Source: Balneolaceae bacterium (GTDB lineage: Bacteria; Bacteroidota; Rhodothermia; Balneolales; Balneolaceae). From it: a stretch of 44,707 nt of DNA. Below the pieces are notes generated by a model. That model ran no database searches. It saw only the letters and a program-made list of their open reading frames with translations, and was not told where the DNA came from. The DNA lies in assembly GCA_020832415.1 (NCBI GenBank), contig JAFIES010000006.1:1-44707 (forward strand). The letters run 5' to 3'. Below, piece after piece: positions 7,532 to 16,534 of this stretch; the stretch's first letter is position 1; each line of letters opens with the position of its first letter. The position numbers and the translations under genes are program-made.

Positions 7532-8536
7532 GTGTCAGAAAAAAAAATTACATACAAAGATTCCGGTGTTGATATAAAAGCGGGAGAAGAACTGGTTAAC
7601 TCTATAAAAGATGTGGTTAAAGAGACACATAATGCAAATGTGTTAAGCAATATTGGCGGATTTGGAGGGCTCTTTTCTGCAAACTTCTCCGGCTTGAAAA
7701 ATCCTGTTCTGGTTAGCAGCGTAGATGGCGTTGGAACCAAACTGATAGTGGCATTCAAAGCAGGTGTTTATGATACCGTGGGCCAGGATCTGGTAAATCA
7801 TTGTGTGAATGATATTGCTGTTTGTGGCGCAGATCCGCTTTTCTTTCTGGACTATTTTTCAACAGGTAAACTGGAGCAAAAGACAGGGTATGATGTTATT
7901 AAAGGATTTGCCAAAGCTTGCAAAGAGAATGGTGTAGCCTTAATTGGCGGCGAAACCGCTGAAATGCCCGATATCTACAAACAGGGAGAGTTCGATCTGG
8001 CAGGAACCGTTGTTGGAGTGGTTGACCGTGACAAATTAATTACCGGTGAAAACATAAAAAAAGGTGATCTCCTTCTTGGTTTCAAAAGTACAGGACTGCA
8101 CACAAACGGATACTCACTGGCACGAAAGGTACTCTTTAGTGAATTTGATATTGATGACAGGCCCGATGAACTTGAAAACAGCGTTGGAGAGGAACTTCTG
8201 CAGGTTCATAAATCATATCTGCCATTGATAAAGAAATTGAGAGAAATAGATGGAGTAAATGGATTTTCTCATATAACCGGTGGTGGTATTGAGGGAAATA
8301 CAAAACGAATTTTACCGGATGGATGTAAACTCTCTGTTGATTGGAACAGCTGGGAACGGCCTGCAATATTCAAACTGATCCAAAAAACAGGAAATGTACC
8401 CGAAGATGATATGCAGGCAACATTTAATCTTGGAATTGGTATGATAGCTGTTGTTTCCAAAGATACTGTCAATACGGTACAAAAGTTATGTACAGAATTG
8501 GGAGAAGAATCAACAATTATTGGAAAAGTTGATTAA
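7532..8536 (+). CDS. purM: Phosphoribosylformylglycinamidine cyclo-ligase (AIR synthetase)
   Basis: A 334-residue enzyme of de novo purine synthesis that closes FGAM to AIR using ATP. Family motifs in order: YKDSGVDIKAGEELV, VSSVDGVGTKL, GQDLVNHCVNDIAVCGADPL, GGETAEMPDIY, GLHTNGYSLAR, HITGGGIEGN and NLGIGMI. The length is typical. The start is GTG at 7532, with AGAGA upstream; no ATG gives a better N-terminus. It stands alone, without other pur genes nearby, next to the candidate origin. Confidence 0.97.
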   Translation: MSEKKITYKDSGVDIKAGEELVNSIKDVVKETHNANVLSNIGGFGGLFSANFSGLKNPVLVSSVDGVGTKLIVAFKAGVYDTVGQDLVNHCVNDIAVCGADPLFFLDYFSTGKLEQKTGYDVIKGFAKACKENGVALIGGETAEMPDIYKQGEFDLAGTVVGVVDRDKLITGENIKKGDLLLGFKSTGLHTNGYSLARKVLFSEFDIDDRPDELENSVGEELLQVHKSYLPLIKKLREIDGVNGFSHITGGGIEGNTKRILPDGCKLSVDWNSWERPAIFKLIQKTGNVPEDDMQATFNLGIGMIAVVSKDTVNTVQKLCTELGEESTIIGKVD

Positions 8537-8755
8537 TAACCTAAGTTCGATTCAAAATATGTCGAATAGTATCGATGAAAGTCCCCCCCTTTCCAAGGAG
8601 GGCTCATTTTTTGAACGCGTTAGCGAATTTAGGGGTGGTTTAATCATAGAATTAACAAAGTCATAAACTCAAGATCCTAAGGCTACCTCCCCTGACCCCT
8701 CCTTACACCGGAGGGGCACGCAATAATCCACACTTAACAATCGAACTCAGATTAA
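8533..8755. repeat. Dispersed intergenic repeat, copy A, with inverted ends
   Basis: The segment is bounded by TTAATAACCTAAGTTCGATT (8533-8552, overlapping the purM stop) and AATCGAACTCAGATTAA (8739-8755). The two ends are inverted copies of one motif. The interior has a self-complementary CCTTTCCAAGGAGGG block followed by GCTCATTTTTTGAACGCG. The same blocks recur in reverse at 28551-28729 and partly at 20700-20865. No ORF is present, so it resembles a MITE or a REP-like element. Confidence 0.6.
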
Positions 8756-8774
8756 CAATATAATATAACACTAC

Positions 8775-9866
8775 ATGCTGATACGCCTTCGGGCTTACCT
8801 CCGGTTACGTAAAAAATATCTACCCGTTATCTTTTTTATGACCGGCTTTATCTGGGACACACTTACACTGGGCAGAATAGATCGCCTATACGACAGAGTA
8901 ATACTTAGTACCTATATGGCATCGCTTACCACATGCCTGTATCTCTATAATGTTGCTGATGATGGTAAGTGGAAAGAGACATTTTTTGAGAAGTATGAAA
9001 AATTCCTTCCTCTTGCTATTCAGTTTTTTCTTGGTGGTTTATGCAGTGCTTATGTAATCTATTTTTCAAGAAGCGTTTCGCTCACCAAAACACTCTCCTT
9101 TTTTATCATTTTGGTGGTACTTCTGTTTGCCAATGAACTTTTGAAGAAGCGTATTTCAAATAAATACCTTCAGTTCAGTGCATATTTCTTTATGAATTTC
9201 ACCTTCTTCACATTTTTTATACCTGTGCTCATAAGGCAGATGAACACGTTCATCTTTTTAATTTCCGGTTTCGTCAGTCTCACGATCACAACAGCATTAA
9301 TTGTTTACATTTATCGCTCCAGTCCATCCACCCGAAAAGAGATCAGCAAGAAAAAAACACTGGGTATTATTGCAGGGCTCTATCTGATGATCAACACATT
9401 TTATTTTTTAAATTTGATTCCCCCTGTTCCCCTGGCACTTGATACAGGTATAGTTGCTCATAATATTCAAAAATTAAACGGAGATTACGAAGTCACCTAT
9501 CAGCAGGAGGTGTGGTATAAATTCTGGAGACAGAATGATCTCACGTACATTCAGGAGCCGGAAACCAATGTTTATGTATACACATCAATATTTGCCCCAA
9601 CGGATCTTCGTAAAGCAGTTGCCCACCGATGGCGATGGAAAAATCCGGAAACCGGGCGCTGGCAAACCGTAGATCAGATTGGTTATGAAATTACCGGAGG
9701 CAGGGATGCGGGATATCGTGGATTTACATTCAAACGCAATATCAGAGAGGGAGATTGGCGCGTTGATGTAATAACCGAAGAGGGACAAATTATTGGGATT
9801 GTCCGTTTCAGGGTAGAAATGGCTGATGAGGTTGAAGACCTTCGGCTTGAAACAAAAGTTTTTTGA
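8775..9866 (+). CDS. DUF2914 domain membrane protein
   Basis: A 363-residue protein. The N-terminal two thirds contain about six to seven hydrophobic segments (from PVIFFMTGFIW to GIIAGLYLMINTFYFL), giving a multi-pass inner-membrane region. The C-terminal 110 residues are soluble and match DUF2914: AHRWRWKNPETGRWQ, ITGGRDAGYRGF, and GDWRVDVITEEGQIIG. The family function is unknown. It starts at the first ATG after a repeat element and is followed 87 bp later by a SIMPL protein. Confidence 0.8.
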   Translation: MLIRLRAYLRLRKKYLPVIFFMTGFIWDTLTLGRIDRLYDRVILSTYMASLTTCLYLYNVADDGKWKETFFEKYEKFLPLAIQFFLGGLCSAYVIYFSRSVSLTKTLSFFIILVVLLFANELLKKRISNKYLQFSAYFFMNFTFFTFFIPVLIRQMNTFIFLISGFVSLTITTALIVYIYRSSPSTRKEISKKKTLGIIAGLYLMINTFYFLNLIPPVPLALDTGIVAHNIQKLNGDYEVTYQQEVWYKFWRQNDLTYIQEPETNVYVYTSIFAPTDLRKAVAHRWRWKNPETGRWQTVDQIGYEITGGRDAGYRGFTFKRNIREGDWRVDVITEEGQIIGIVRFRVEMADEVEDLRLETKVF

Positions 9867-9882
9867 TCGAACTCACATTAAT
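9865..9882. repeat. Solo terminus of the GAACTCA repeat family
   Basis: GATCGAACTCACATTAAT directly follows the DUF2914 gene stop and matches the terminal motif at 8739-8755, 20849-20864 and 28551-28565. No second end is visible nearby, so it is either a solo end or the trace of a decayed element. Confidence 0.45.
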
Positions 9883-9952
9883 GAAGTATAGAGAGAAACA
9901 AAGCAGAGATATCAGGCTCAAAATTTAAACAACAAATCAACAAGGTGATGAA

Positions 9953-10672
9953 ATGGAGAAAAACAATCAGGGTGGTCTAATTAGCATTGGGATCGGTTTA
10001 CTTGCAGGTTTAATTCTGCTTGGCGTTTTCATAAACAGTTCAGTAAAAACATTCAAAGATTATGAGAGAACGGTAACCGTGAGAGGCCTTGCCGAGCAGG
10101 AACACATGGCTGATGTGGTAATCTGGCCGCTGCAGTTTACTCTTGCAAGCAATAATCGTGAAGAGATCTACACCCAGCTTGATGAAAACGCCGCTATTAT
10201 TACTTCTTTCCTGGCAGAAAATGGAATCAATGAAGATGAAATATCCATTGATGTACCCGTAGTAACCGACCGCCAGGCGCAGCGATGGGGTGGCGATGGA
10301 AGTGCACAGTTTCGATATGTGGCATCACAGGCAATTACTGTTTATTCAAACAATGTAGAGCACGTTCGTGGTGTGATGAGAAATGTAGGTGATCTTGGAC
10401 GGCGGGGAGTTATTATTTCGGGTGATGATTACCAGTTTCGAACAGAATATATGTTTACCCGCCTGAATGATATAAAACCTGAAATGATAGAAGCCGCAAC
10501 CATCGAGGCACGAAAAGTAGCCGAGAAATTTGCGGAAGATTCAGATAGTAAGCTGGGTAAAATTAAAACAGCATCGCAGGGGCAGTTTACTATATCTGAC
10601 CGCGACAACAACAATCCACACATCAAAAATGTGAGGGTTGTATCAACAATAGTTTACTACTTAACCGATTAG
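9953..10672 (+). CDS. SIMPL (DUF541) domain protein, membrane-anchored
   Basis: A 239-residue protein with one N-terminal hydrophobic segment (about 8-28, SIGIGLLAGLILLGVF) and a periplasmic SIMPL domain. The domain shows TVTVRGLAEQEHMADVVIWPL, then the typical VVTDRQAQRWG, SQAITVYSNNVEHVR and EARKVAEKFAEDSDSKLGKIKTA. SIMPL proteins (BP26/YggE relatives) form oligomeric envelope assemblies linked to stress; the exact role is not established. A good AAGGTGATG ribosome-binding site precedes the ATG. Confidence 0.85.
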   Translation: MEKNNQGGLISIGIGLLAGLILLGVFINSSVKTFKDYERTVTVRGLAEQEHMADVVIWPLQFTLASNNREEIYTQLDENAAIITSFLAENGINEDEISIDVPVVTDRQAQRWGGDGSAQFRYVASQAITVYSNNVEHVRGVMRNVGDLGRRGVIISGDDYQFRTEYMFTRLNDIKPEMIEAATIEARKVAEKFAEDSDSKLGKIKTASQGQFTISDRDNNNPHIKNVRVVSTIVYYLTD

Positions 10673-10725
10673 TTTTTGCGTTTTGATTGTTGGCTTCTCA
10701 TCTTTCGAAAAAAGAACACGTTACT

Positions 10726-11067
10726 ATGAAAAAAGTTCATCTTTTAAAAATTGCTCACGGCCGCAGCGGAGATAAAGGAAATGGAAGCAATGTAGGCATC
10801 ATTGCACGGCATCCGAAAATTTATCCATTTTTGAGGGAAACCCTTACGGAAACCCGTGTGAAAGAACACATGAAGCATATCTGTAAGGGAGATGTTGAGC
10901 GGTATGAAATGCCAAACATTGGTGCCCTAAATTTCATCCTGAATGAGAGCCTTGGCGGTGGCGGTACAGTATCGTTAAAACTGGATGCCCAGGGAAAAAC
11001 CCATGCCTCTACCCTTCTCCGTATGGAAATTGATGTACCCGAAGAGCTACTTGATCTGGTAGATTAA
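10726..11067 (+). CDS. Stand-alone AtuA C-terminal-like ferredoxin-fold protein
   Basis: A 113-residue protein beginning MKKVHLLKIAHGRSGDKGNG. The RSGDKG..SNVGIIAR block followed by YEMPNIGALNFILNESLGGGG matches the small C-terminal domain seen after AtuA (acyclic terpene utilisation). Here it is an independent gene without the large AtuA-type half. An upstream TTG at 10687 is in frame, but its 13 residues have no family support, so the ATG is used. It ends 3 bp before the permease gene, suggesting co-transcription. The biochemical function is unknown. Confidence 0.7.
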   Translation: MKKVHLLKIAHGRSGDKGNGSNVGIIARHPKIYPFLRETLTETRVKEHMKHICKGDVERYEMPNIGALNFILNESLGGGGTVSLKLDAQGKTHASTLLRMEIDVPEELLDLVD

Positions 11068-11070
11068 GCA

Positions 11071-13284
11071 ATGGAATCGCCAGCCTCTCAAAGCCGAACA
11101 ATTGGATTAACCGGTGCTACCGGTATTGGCGTTGGGGCTATGGTTGGTGGTGGTATTCTGGCTCTGGCAGGTGTGGCATTTTCTGTTTCCGGGCCATCCG
11201 CTATTCTGGCGTTTGCTCTAAATGGTGTAATCGCCCTGATTATAGCTCTCAGTTTTGCTGAAATGGCAGCGGCTCACCCACAATCGGGCGGTACATACAC
11301 ATTTGCAAAGAAAGCCCTCTCATTAAATGTTGCCTTTGGTGTAGGGTGGGTGGTTTGGTTTGCATCCATTGTAGCAGCCGTACTTTATGCACTTGGGTTT
11401 GGTGCATTTGCAGCATTTTCATTGCAGCAGGTTTTGCCATCACTTTCTGAAAGTATAAGCAGCGCCTGGTTTACAACTCTTCTTGCCTTGTGTGCACTTG
11501 GTTATTATGTATTTCAGCTTACCCGGTCTTCGGGCGGAGGCGGATCATTCATAAACATCGGAAAAGTTGCTGTTTTTGCTGTTTTGATAGCCGGCGGACT
11601 GGCAGCTTTTGTAACCACACCGGTATCCCATGTCCGGGAAAGTCTGGATCCATTCTTCGCCGGTGGTTTTTCCGGTTTGATTGCTGCCATGGGGTACACA
11701 TTTATTGCTCTTCAGGGGTTCGATCTGATTGCTGCAGCATCAGGTGAAATTAAATCACCCGAAAAAACCATTCCTAAAGCGATGATGGCAACCCTTGCCA
11801 TTGGACTTACTATTTACATTCCTCTCCTGTTTGTTATATCTACAGTGGGAATGAATCCGGGTGAATCTATCACGGAAGTAAGCTCAGCCTATCCGGAAAC
11901 CGTGGTAGCTATTGCAGCACAAAACTACCTGGGTTCGTTTGGTTTCTGGCTTGTAATGGTGGCCGGTATTTTTTCGATGTTATCAGCTTTACAGGCAAAT
12001 GTTTTTGCTGCATCGCGAATTGCCCTTGCAATGTCGCTCGACCGTACACTATCCCACCAGCTCTCGGTTCTTCATGAAAAATTTGGAACACCGGTTATAG
12101 CCATCTACATAACCGGTGGTATAGTGGCCCTGCTCATTTTTCTTCTTCCTGATGTTGCTGCCGCCGGCGCAGCATCCAGTCTTATCTTTTTAATTACCTT
12201 TGCACTTGCCCAGGGCGTAAACATGCTGATGAGAAAGCGGAGCTTCAAGCAGACGATTACATTCCGTGTGCCACTTTATCCGGCACTTCCCATTATTGGC
12301 ATTTCCGCATGTGTTGGTTTGGCGATGTTCCAGGCTGTTGCTGTTCCATCGGCAGGCATTATTGCACTTATCTGGCTTATTTTAGGCAGCTTTCTGTTTG
12401 TCATTTTCTTTGTACAGAGAGCCAGGGTTATTGATGCATCCAATGAAGCGCTCAACCCGGATCTTGTTCGCTTAAGAGGACTCAGCCCGCTGGTATTGGT
12501 ACCAATTGCCAATCCGGCCAATGCAGATTCTATGGTTTTTGTGGCCAATGCGCTTGCACCCCCGCAGGTAGGAAGAGTACTGCTTCTTTCCATCGTTACA
12601 CCGGATGAAGATCGTGATACTACCGAGCTGAAACTGGAAAATTCCCAAAACGCTATGCGTAAAGCACTCTCCGCTTCGTTCGATTCCGGTTTACGTCCCG
12701 ATGCGCTTGCAACCATAGCGGATGAACGCTGGGGTGAAATTGCACGGGTTGTGAAGGTTCACCGATGCCGAAGTTTGCTTCTTGGGCTCAGTTACTTAAC
12801 CGACACTCAAACAGCAGAAAATCTTGAGAAACTGGTAGCTGAAGTTCACTGTGATGTGGTAGTATTCAGAACACCATACAGCGGCTGGAACATAAAAGAT
12901 GCGAAGAGAATACTGGTTCCTGTTGGCGGAACCGGCGAACATGATGCGTTGAGGGCGAGGGTACTTGGTAGTTTATGGAGAACCACTCAGCCCGAAATTA
13001 CTTTTGTTCAGATGGTGCCCGAAAATACACCGGCAAAAAAACTGGCCAGAATAGAGATCGATCTGAAGAGGTTTGCCGGACGCATCATTCCGGGTAACTC
13101 CTCAACCATGGTGATTCCGGAAGCCAATGTACCGGAAAAATTAACTGAGTTAACCCACGATTTTGATCTGGTGGTAATGGGCCTGGGTAAAGCGGGACCG
13201 AATAGCCGTGCATTTGGCAGTGTAACCCAAAAACTGGCAGGCGAAACAGGTACTGCATTGATATTGATAAGCCACTCTAAGTAA
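11071..13284 (+). CDS. APC-family amino-acid permease with C-terminal tandem Usp domains
   Basis: A 737-residue fusion. Residues 1-450 form about 12 membrane helices of the amino acid-polyamine-organocation fold. The first helix carries GATGIGVGAMVGGGILALAG, the substrate-backbone-binding unwound segment, and YTFIALQGFDLIAAASGEIKSPEKTIPKA is typical of the family. Residues 470-737 are cytoplasmic and resemble two universal-stress-protein domains, the second ending in LVVMGLGKAGPNSRAFGSVTQKL with a nucleotide-binding-like glycine/serine motif. Usp tails on APC and cation/chloride carriers are thought to sense nucleotides. The substrate cannot be told from sequence. The ATG starts 3 bp after the AtuA-like gene. 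Confidence 0.85.
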   Translation: MESPASQSRTIGLTGATGIGVGAMVGGGILALAGVAFSVSGPSAILAFALNGVIALIIALSFAEMAAAHPQSGGTYTFAKKALSLNVAFGVGWVVWFASIVAAVLYALGFGAFAAFSLQQVLPSLSESISSAWFTTLLALCALGYYVFQLTRSSGGGGSFINIGKVAVFAVLIAGGLAAFVTTPVSHVRESLDPFFAGGFSGLIAAMGYTFIALQGFDLIAAASGEIKSPEKTIPKAMMATLAIGLTIYIPLLFVISTVGMNPGESITEVSSAYPETVVAIAAQNYLGSFGFWLVMVAGIFSMLSALQANVFAASRIALAMSLDRTLSHQLSVLHEKFGTPVIAIYITGGIVALLIFLLPDVAAAGAASSLIFLITFALAQGVNMLMRKRSFKQTITFRVPLYPALPIIGISACVGLAMFQAVAVPSAGIIALIWLILGSFLFVIFFVQRARVIDASNEALNPDLVRLRGLSPLVLVPIANPANADSMVFVANALAPPQVGRVLLLSIVTPDEDRDTTELKLENSQNAMRKALSASFDSGLRPDALATIADERWGEIARVVKVHRCRSLLLGLSYLTDTQTAENLEKLVAEVHCDVVVFRTPYSGWNIKDAKRILVPVGGTGEHDALRARVLGSLWRTTQPEITFVQMVPENTPAKKLARIEIDLKRFAGRIIPGNSSTMVIPEANVPEKLTELTHDFDLVVMGLGKAGPNSRAFGSVTQKLAGETGTALILISHSK

Positions 13285-13298
13285 TCGATTAAAAAAGT

Positions 13299-13688
13299 AT
13301 GCTCACCAAATATACATTTGCATGGTTTGGTATGATGGTGCTTGCCATAATAAACGGCTCAATTCGGGATTTTATCTATGGGCCGATGATAAGTGAACAG
13401 GCTGCTCATCAAATATCTACTATTACTCTGATTCTGTTATTTGCAGTATGGTTTCGTTTTCTAACATTGAGATGGCCAATAAAGTCATCAAAACAGGCTT
13501 GGAAAATTGGAACAATATGGCTGTTTTTAACACTCGTGTTTGAAACATCTATGGGCCTTTTCCTCACAGGCCAAACCTTGAGCGATATCATTCAGCAGTA
13601 CAACATACTCACCGGAAACTTATGGGTACTCATTCCATTCTGGACATTCATTGGTCCACGGGTATTTTTTAGTTTTCAGAAAAAATAA
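13299..13688 (+). CDS. Small four-helix membrane protein, unknown function
   Basis: A 129-residue hydrophobic protein with about four predicted membrane segments (near 5-22, 38-58, 70-90 and 108-125) and conserved-looking NGSIRDF and ETSMGL between them. I do not recognise a characterised family. It starts 14 bp after the permease stop and is probably in the same transcript. A CTCTCA/TGAGAG stem at 13693-13713 follows without a clean T tract. Confidence 0.65.
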   Translation: MLTKYTFAWFGMMVLAIINGSIRDFIYGPMISEQAAHQISTITLILLFAVWFRFLTLRWPIKSSKQAWKIGTIWLFLTLVFETSMGLFLTGQTLSDIIQQYNILTGNLWVLIPFWTFIGPRVFFSFQKK

Positions 13689-13798
13689 AACACTCTCAAT
13701 TTTGCTATGAGAGCGCGGTTATTTTATACTGATTTAGAATGGAAGAAATTTTGAATGAATCATATTCCAAAAACCACTATTTATAAGGAAAATTAACC

Positions 13799-13807
13799 TT
13801 TTCAACT
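13799..13807 (+). repeat. Target-site duplication, left copy
   Basis: TTTTCAACT directly precedes the left inverted repeat of the insertion sequence and is repeated exactly at 15121-15129 after the right end. Nine bases is within the usual range for IS4-family insertions. Confidence 0.9.
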
Positions 13808-15120
13808 CAGTAGTGTCCAATTAAGACAATTTTAATTTCTTGTAAATCATTGTGGTACATATAAATAAGTACTGTTAAATTTTTTATCGACTTCAACTCG
13901 TAGCTTACCAGTGTCTGCGATGTTTAATTTTTGATCGATATACGTAATCATGTACACTGGCCGAATCATATTTTCACAACTTATGGATGTTATTCCTAAA
14001 TACGAATTTCGAAAAATTGTTGATCATCACAAAGGTGATTACCGTGCACAAAAATTCACGTGCCGGGATCAACTGCTTTGTATGTGCTTTGGACAACTCA
14101 CCTTTCGAGATAGTCTGCGGGATTTGACCTCCACCCTGAGTGCTCTCGGATCCCGGCGTTATCACATGGGTATTAAAACCAACGTTCCCCTGAGCACTCT
14201 CTCCTATGCCAATGCGCATCGTCCTTGGCAAATCTATCAGGATTTGGCCATGGTATTGATCGACCAAGCTCAACATCTGTATGGCAAGGATGAGATAACC
14301 GAGTCGATTAAAATCCTGGACTCTTCGACCATTGATTTGTGTCTGTCGCTGTTTCCATGGGCCGAGTTTCGACAGCAAAAGGCCGCCATCAAACTTCATA
14401 CGGTGATGGATTTGCAGGGCTCTATCCCCACTTTTATCCATATTTCCGATGGCAAGACCCATGATGTAAACATTTTGGATATGATCCCTATTTTGGCAGG
14501 CAGTATCTACATCATGGATCGGGGATACCTGGATTTCGAACGGCTGTATCACCTGCACCTTCAGGGCGGTCGCTTTGTCATTAGAGCCAAGAAAAATCTG
14601 CGGTTCTATCGAAAATCTTCCACACCCGTCGACTCCACGAGTGGCTTGCAATGTGATCAGATAATCCGCCTGACAGGGAATCAGACCAAGCATCATTACC
14701 CGGAGTCGTTGCGACGTGTTCGTTTGATTGACCAGGAGAATGATCAGAATATTGTTCTGTTGACCAACATTACCCATTGTGATGCCAGCCAGATCGCCGA
14801 CTATTACAAGAGTCGCTGGCAGATCGAATTGTTCTTCAAATGGATCAAACAAAATCTGAGAATCAAAGCATTCTATGGGCAAAGTATCAATGCCGTAAAA
14901 ACACAAATATGGACTGCCATTTGTACCTATTTGATCATGATAATATGCCATAAAACCAATCAATTTAACGTTAGTTTACACACGATGATGCAAGTATTAA
15001 GTGTAGCCATATTAGAGCGTATGACGCTTAAACAGCTATTTTCTGACAAAACACTCACACAATTAGAGACCCATAACCGTAACCAATTGGTACTCTTTGA
15101 CTAACAATTGGACACTACTG
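13808..15120 (+). mobile_element. IS4-family insertion sequence, complete
   Basis: A 1313-bp element bounded by perfect 15-bp terminal inverted repeats, CAGTAGTGTCCAATT (13808-13822) and AATTGGACACTACTG (15106-15120). It carries one intact transposase gene and is flanked by the 9-bp duplication TTTTCAACT. The identical ends, intact frame and exact duplication suggest a recent and possibly still active insertion. The right flank duplication ends at the base before an ATG. Confidence 0.95.
13950..15104 (+). CDS. IS4-family DDE transposase
   Basis: A 384-residue transposase. The N-terminal region (1-110, YRAQKFTCRDQLLCMCFGQL) resembles the DUF4372 DNA-binding domain. The catalytic residues are Asp124 in ILDSSTIDL, Asp190 in IMDRGYLDF and Glu293 in YYKSRWQIELFFKWIK, which gives the IS4 signature Y-(2)-R-(3)-E-(6)-K exactly. 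The length is normal and no frameshift is seen. Its stop lies 16 bases before the end of the element. Confidence 0.95.
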   Translation: MYTGRIIFSQLMDVIPKYEFRKIVDHHKGDYRAQKFTCRDQLLCMCFGQLTFRDSLRDLTSTLSALGSRRYHMGIKTNVPLSTLSYANAHRPWQIYQDLAMVLIDQAQHLYGKDEITESIKILDSSTIDLCLSLFPWAEFRQQKAAIKLHTVMDLQGSIPTFIHISDGKTHDVNILDMIPILAGSIYIMDRGYLDFERLYHLHLQGGRFVIRAKKNLRFYRKSSTPVDSTSGLQCDQIIRLTGNQTKHHYPESLRRVRLIDQENDQNIVLLTNITHCDASQIADYYKSRWQIELFFKWIKQNLRIKAFYGQSINAVKTQIWTAICTYLIMIICHKTNQFNVSLHTMMQVLSVAILERMTLKQLFSDKTLTQLETHNRNQLVLFD

Positions 15121-15129
15121 TTTTCAACT
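15121..15129 (+). repeat. Target-site duplication, right copy
   Basis: TTTTCAACT, identical to 13799-13807. The next three bases are the ATG of the downstream binding-protein gene, so the element sits within that gene's leader. Confidence 0.9.
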
Positions 15130-16320
15130 ATGAAAAAGACCAGACCATCGATCTACAAATATTCGACAATTCTATTCATTTCGATAAGCTCATTTTTTTT
15201 AATTCATTCAACCATCGCAGATGATCCCATTCGAATTGGGGCAACCATGTCTCAATCAGGTGCTTACTCTACACAGGGAATAGCGGCAAAAAATGGTTAT
15301 TTGCTTTGTGAGGAGCAAATTAACCGAGATGGGGGTGTGCTTGGCCGAAACATAGAGTTTTTGATTTATGATGATGAATCGAACAGTGACAGGGTGATTG
15401 ATCTGTATGAAAAACTGATTACAGATGATAATGTTGATGCTATCATGGGCCCATACGGATCAACCCTTACAGAAGCAGTTGCCCCGGTAACCGAACGCCA
15501 TAAAATGGTACAGATCTCTCCCCTTGCAGCTACAACATCTATTTGGGAGCAGGGAAGAAAGTATCTCTTTATGATGTTACCTCCGGCCGAACTTTTTTTG
15601 GCCGGTTTGATTGATATGGCTGATGATAACGATCTAAAATCAGTAGCAATAATAATGGAAGATGCCCTCTTTCCAAAAGCTGCGGGAATGGGTGCTGTTG
15701 ATCTTGCAAGAGATCGGGGAATGGAAGTAAACCTCACATATACGTATCGATCGGGCAGGGACGATTTTTTACCCATTCTTGAAGTAATAAAGAATTCAGA
15801 CATTGAAGTTGTGGGAATGGCTGCATCATCATTAAATGATTTTATTACAGTGGTGCGGCAGATGAAAGAGATGGATGTAAATGTGAAAATGTTTGGTACA
15901 TCGGGCGCTGTGGTTCAGTTCAGGGACGAACTGGGCGAGCTTGCCGAATACGCATATGGGTTGTCGGCCTGGGAACCGAGTTTACAAAACCCCGGTATAC
16001 CGGAATTTACAGAAGCGTATCAGGCAAGGTTTGGTGTGGAGCCCAGTTTCCATGCAGCCGGTGGTTACGGTAGTTGTGTACTGTTTGCTAAAGCCATTGA
16101 AACCGCGGGCACACTCGACTCTGATGCATTACGAGAAGTTTTACTAAACATGGAAACCCAAACCATTTTTGGTGATTATGCCGTAGATGAAAGAGGATAT
16201 CAAATCGCAAACAAAGGCCTGTTTATACAGTGGCAGGATGGAGAAAAAGTGATTGTTTGGCCGGATGATGTTGCTACACATCAGCCAAGGTTTCCAACAC
16301 CAATTTGGAACAAAAGATAG
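15130..16320 (+). CDS. Branched-chain amino-acid-type ABC substrate-binding protein
   Basis: A 396-residue periplasmic binding protein of the LivJ/Peripla_BP_6 type. A signal peptide occupies about 1-30 (hydrophobic FISISSFFLI, likely cleavage near STIADDP). The mature part starts IRIGATMSQSGAYSTQG. The core shows EEQINRDGGVLGRNIEFLIYDDES, DDNVDAIMGPYGS and EPSFHAAGGYGSC. No permease or ATPase gene adjoins, so it may be an orphan receptor. The ATG at 15130 is supported by the signal peptide. An in-frame TTG at 15097 within the insertion sequence would add 11 residues and is less likely. The IS has replaced its original leader and probably separated it from its native promoter. Confidence 0.85.
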   Translation: MKKTRPSIYKYSTILFISISSFFLIHSTIADDPIRIGATMSQSGAYSTQGIAAKNGYLLCEEQINRDGGVLGRNIEFLIYDDESNSDRVIDLYEKLITDDNVDAIMGPYGSTLTEAVAPVTERHKMVQISPLAATTSIWEQGRKYLFMMLPPAELFLAGLIDMADDNDLKSVAIIMEDALFPKAAGMGAVDLARDRGMEVNLTYTYRSGRDDFLPILEVIKNSDIEVVGMAASSLNDFITVVRQMKEMDVNVKMFGTSGAVVQFRDELGELAEYAYGLSAWEPSLQNPGIPEFTEAYQARFGVEPSFHAAGGYGSCVLFAKAIETAGTLDSDALREVLLNMETQTIFGDYAVDERGYQIANKGLFIQWQDGEKVIVWPDDVATHQPRFPTPIWNKR

Positions 16321-16534
16321 TTTAGTAAAGTCTTATATAAACAAATCATTGCCTGTAAATACTCAAATTGTGCAGATCGGAACAGTGAAGTATTGAAACG
16401 GTTATATTTCATTAAGGTGCAATGAGTTAAAGATTTTTACAAGCGATCAGAACCTGTTTAGGATATTTGTATCTGAAAATATGTTATATTTATTTAATAC
16501 TTTGTTTCCAGCTACTAAGATTTGAGAGATTAAA

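Noticed and set aside
13974-14963. 329-codon minus-strand open frame inside the insertion sequence.
   Set aside because: It is fully antisense to an intact DDE transposase with all catalytic residues, and has no recognisable protein features.
15097-15129. TTG start giving an 11-residue extension of the binding protein.
   Set aside because: These codons lie in the IS end and target duplication. The ATG at 15130 gives a proper signal peptide. Coupled use of the TTG remains possible and is noted as a finding.
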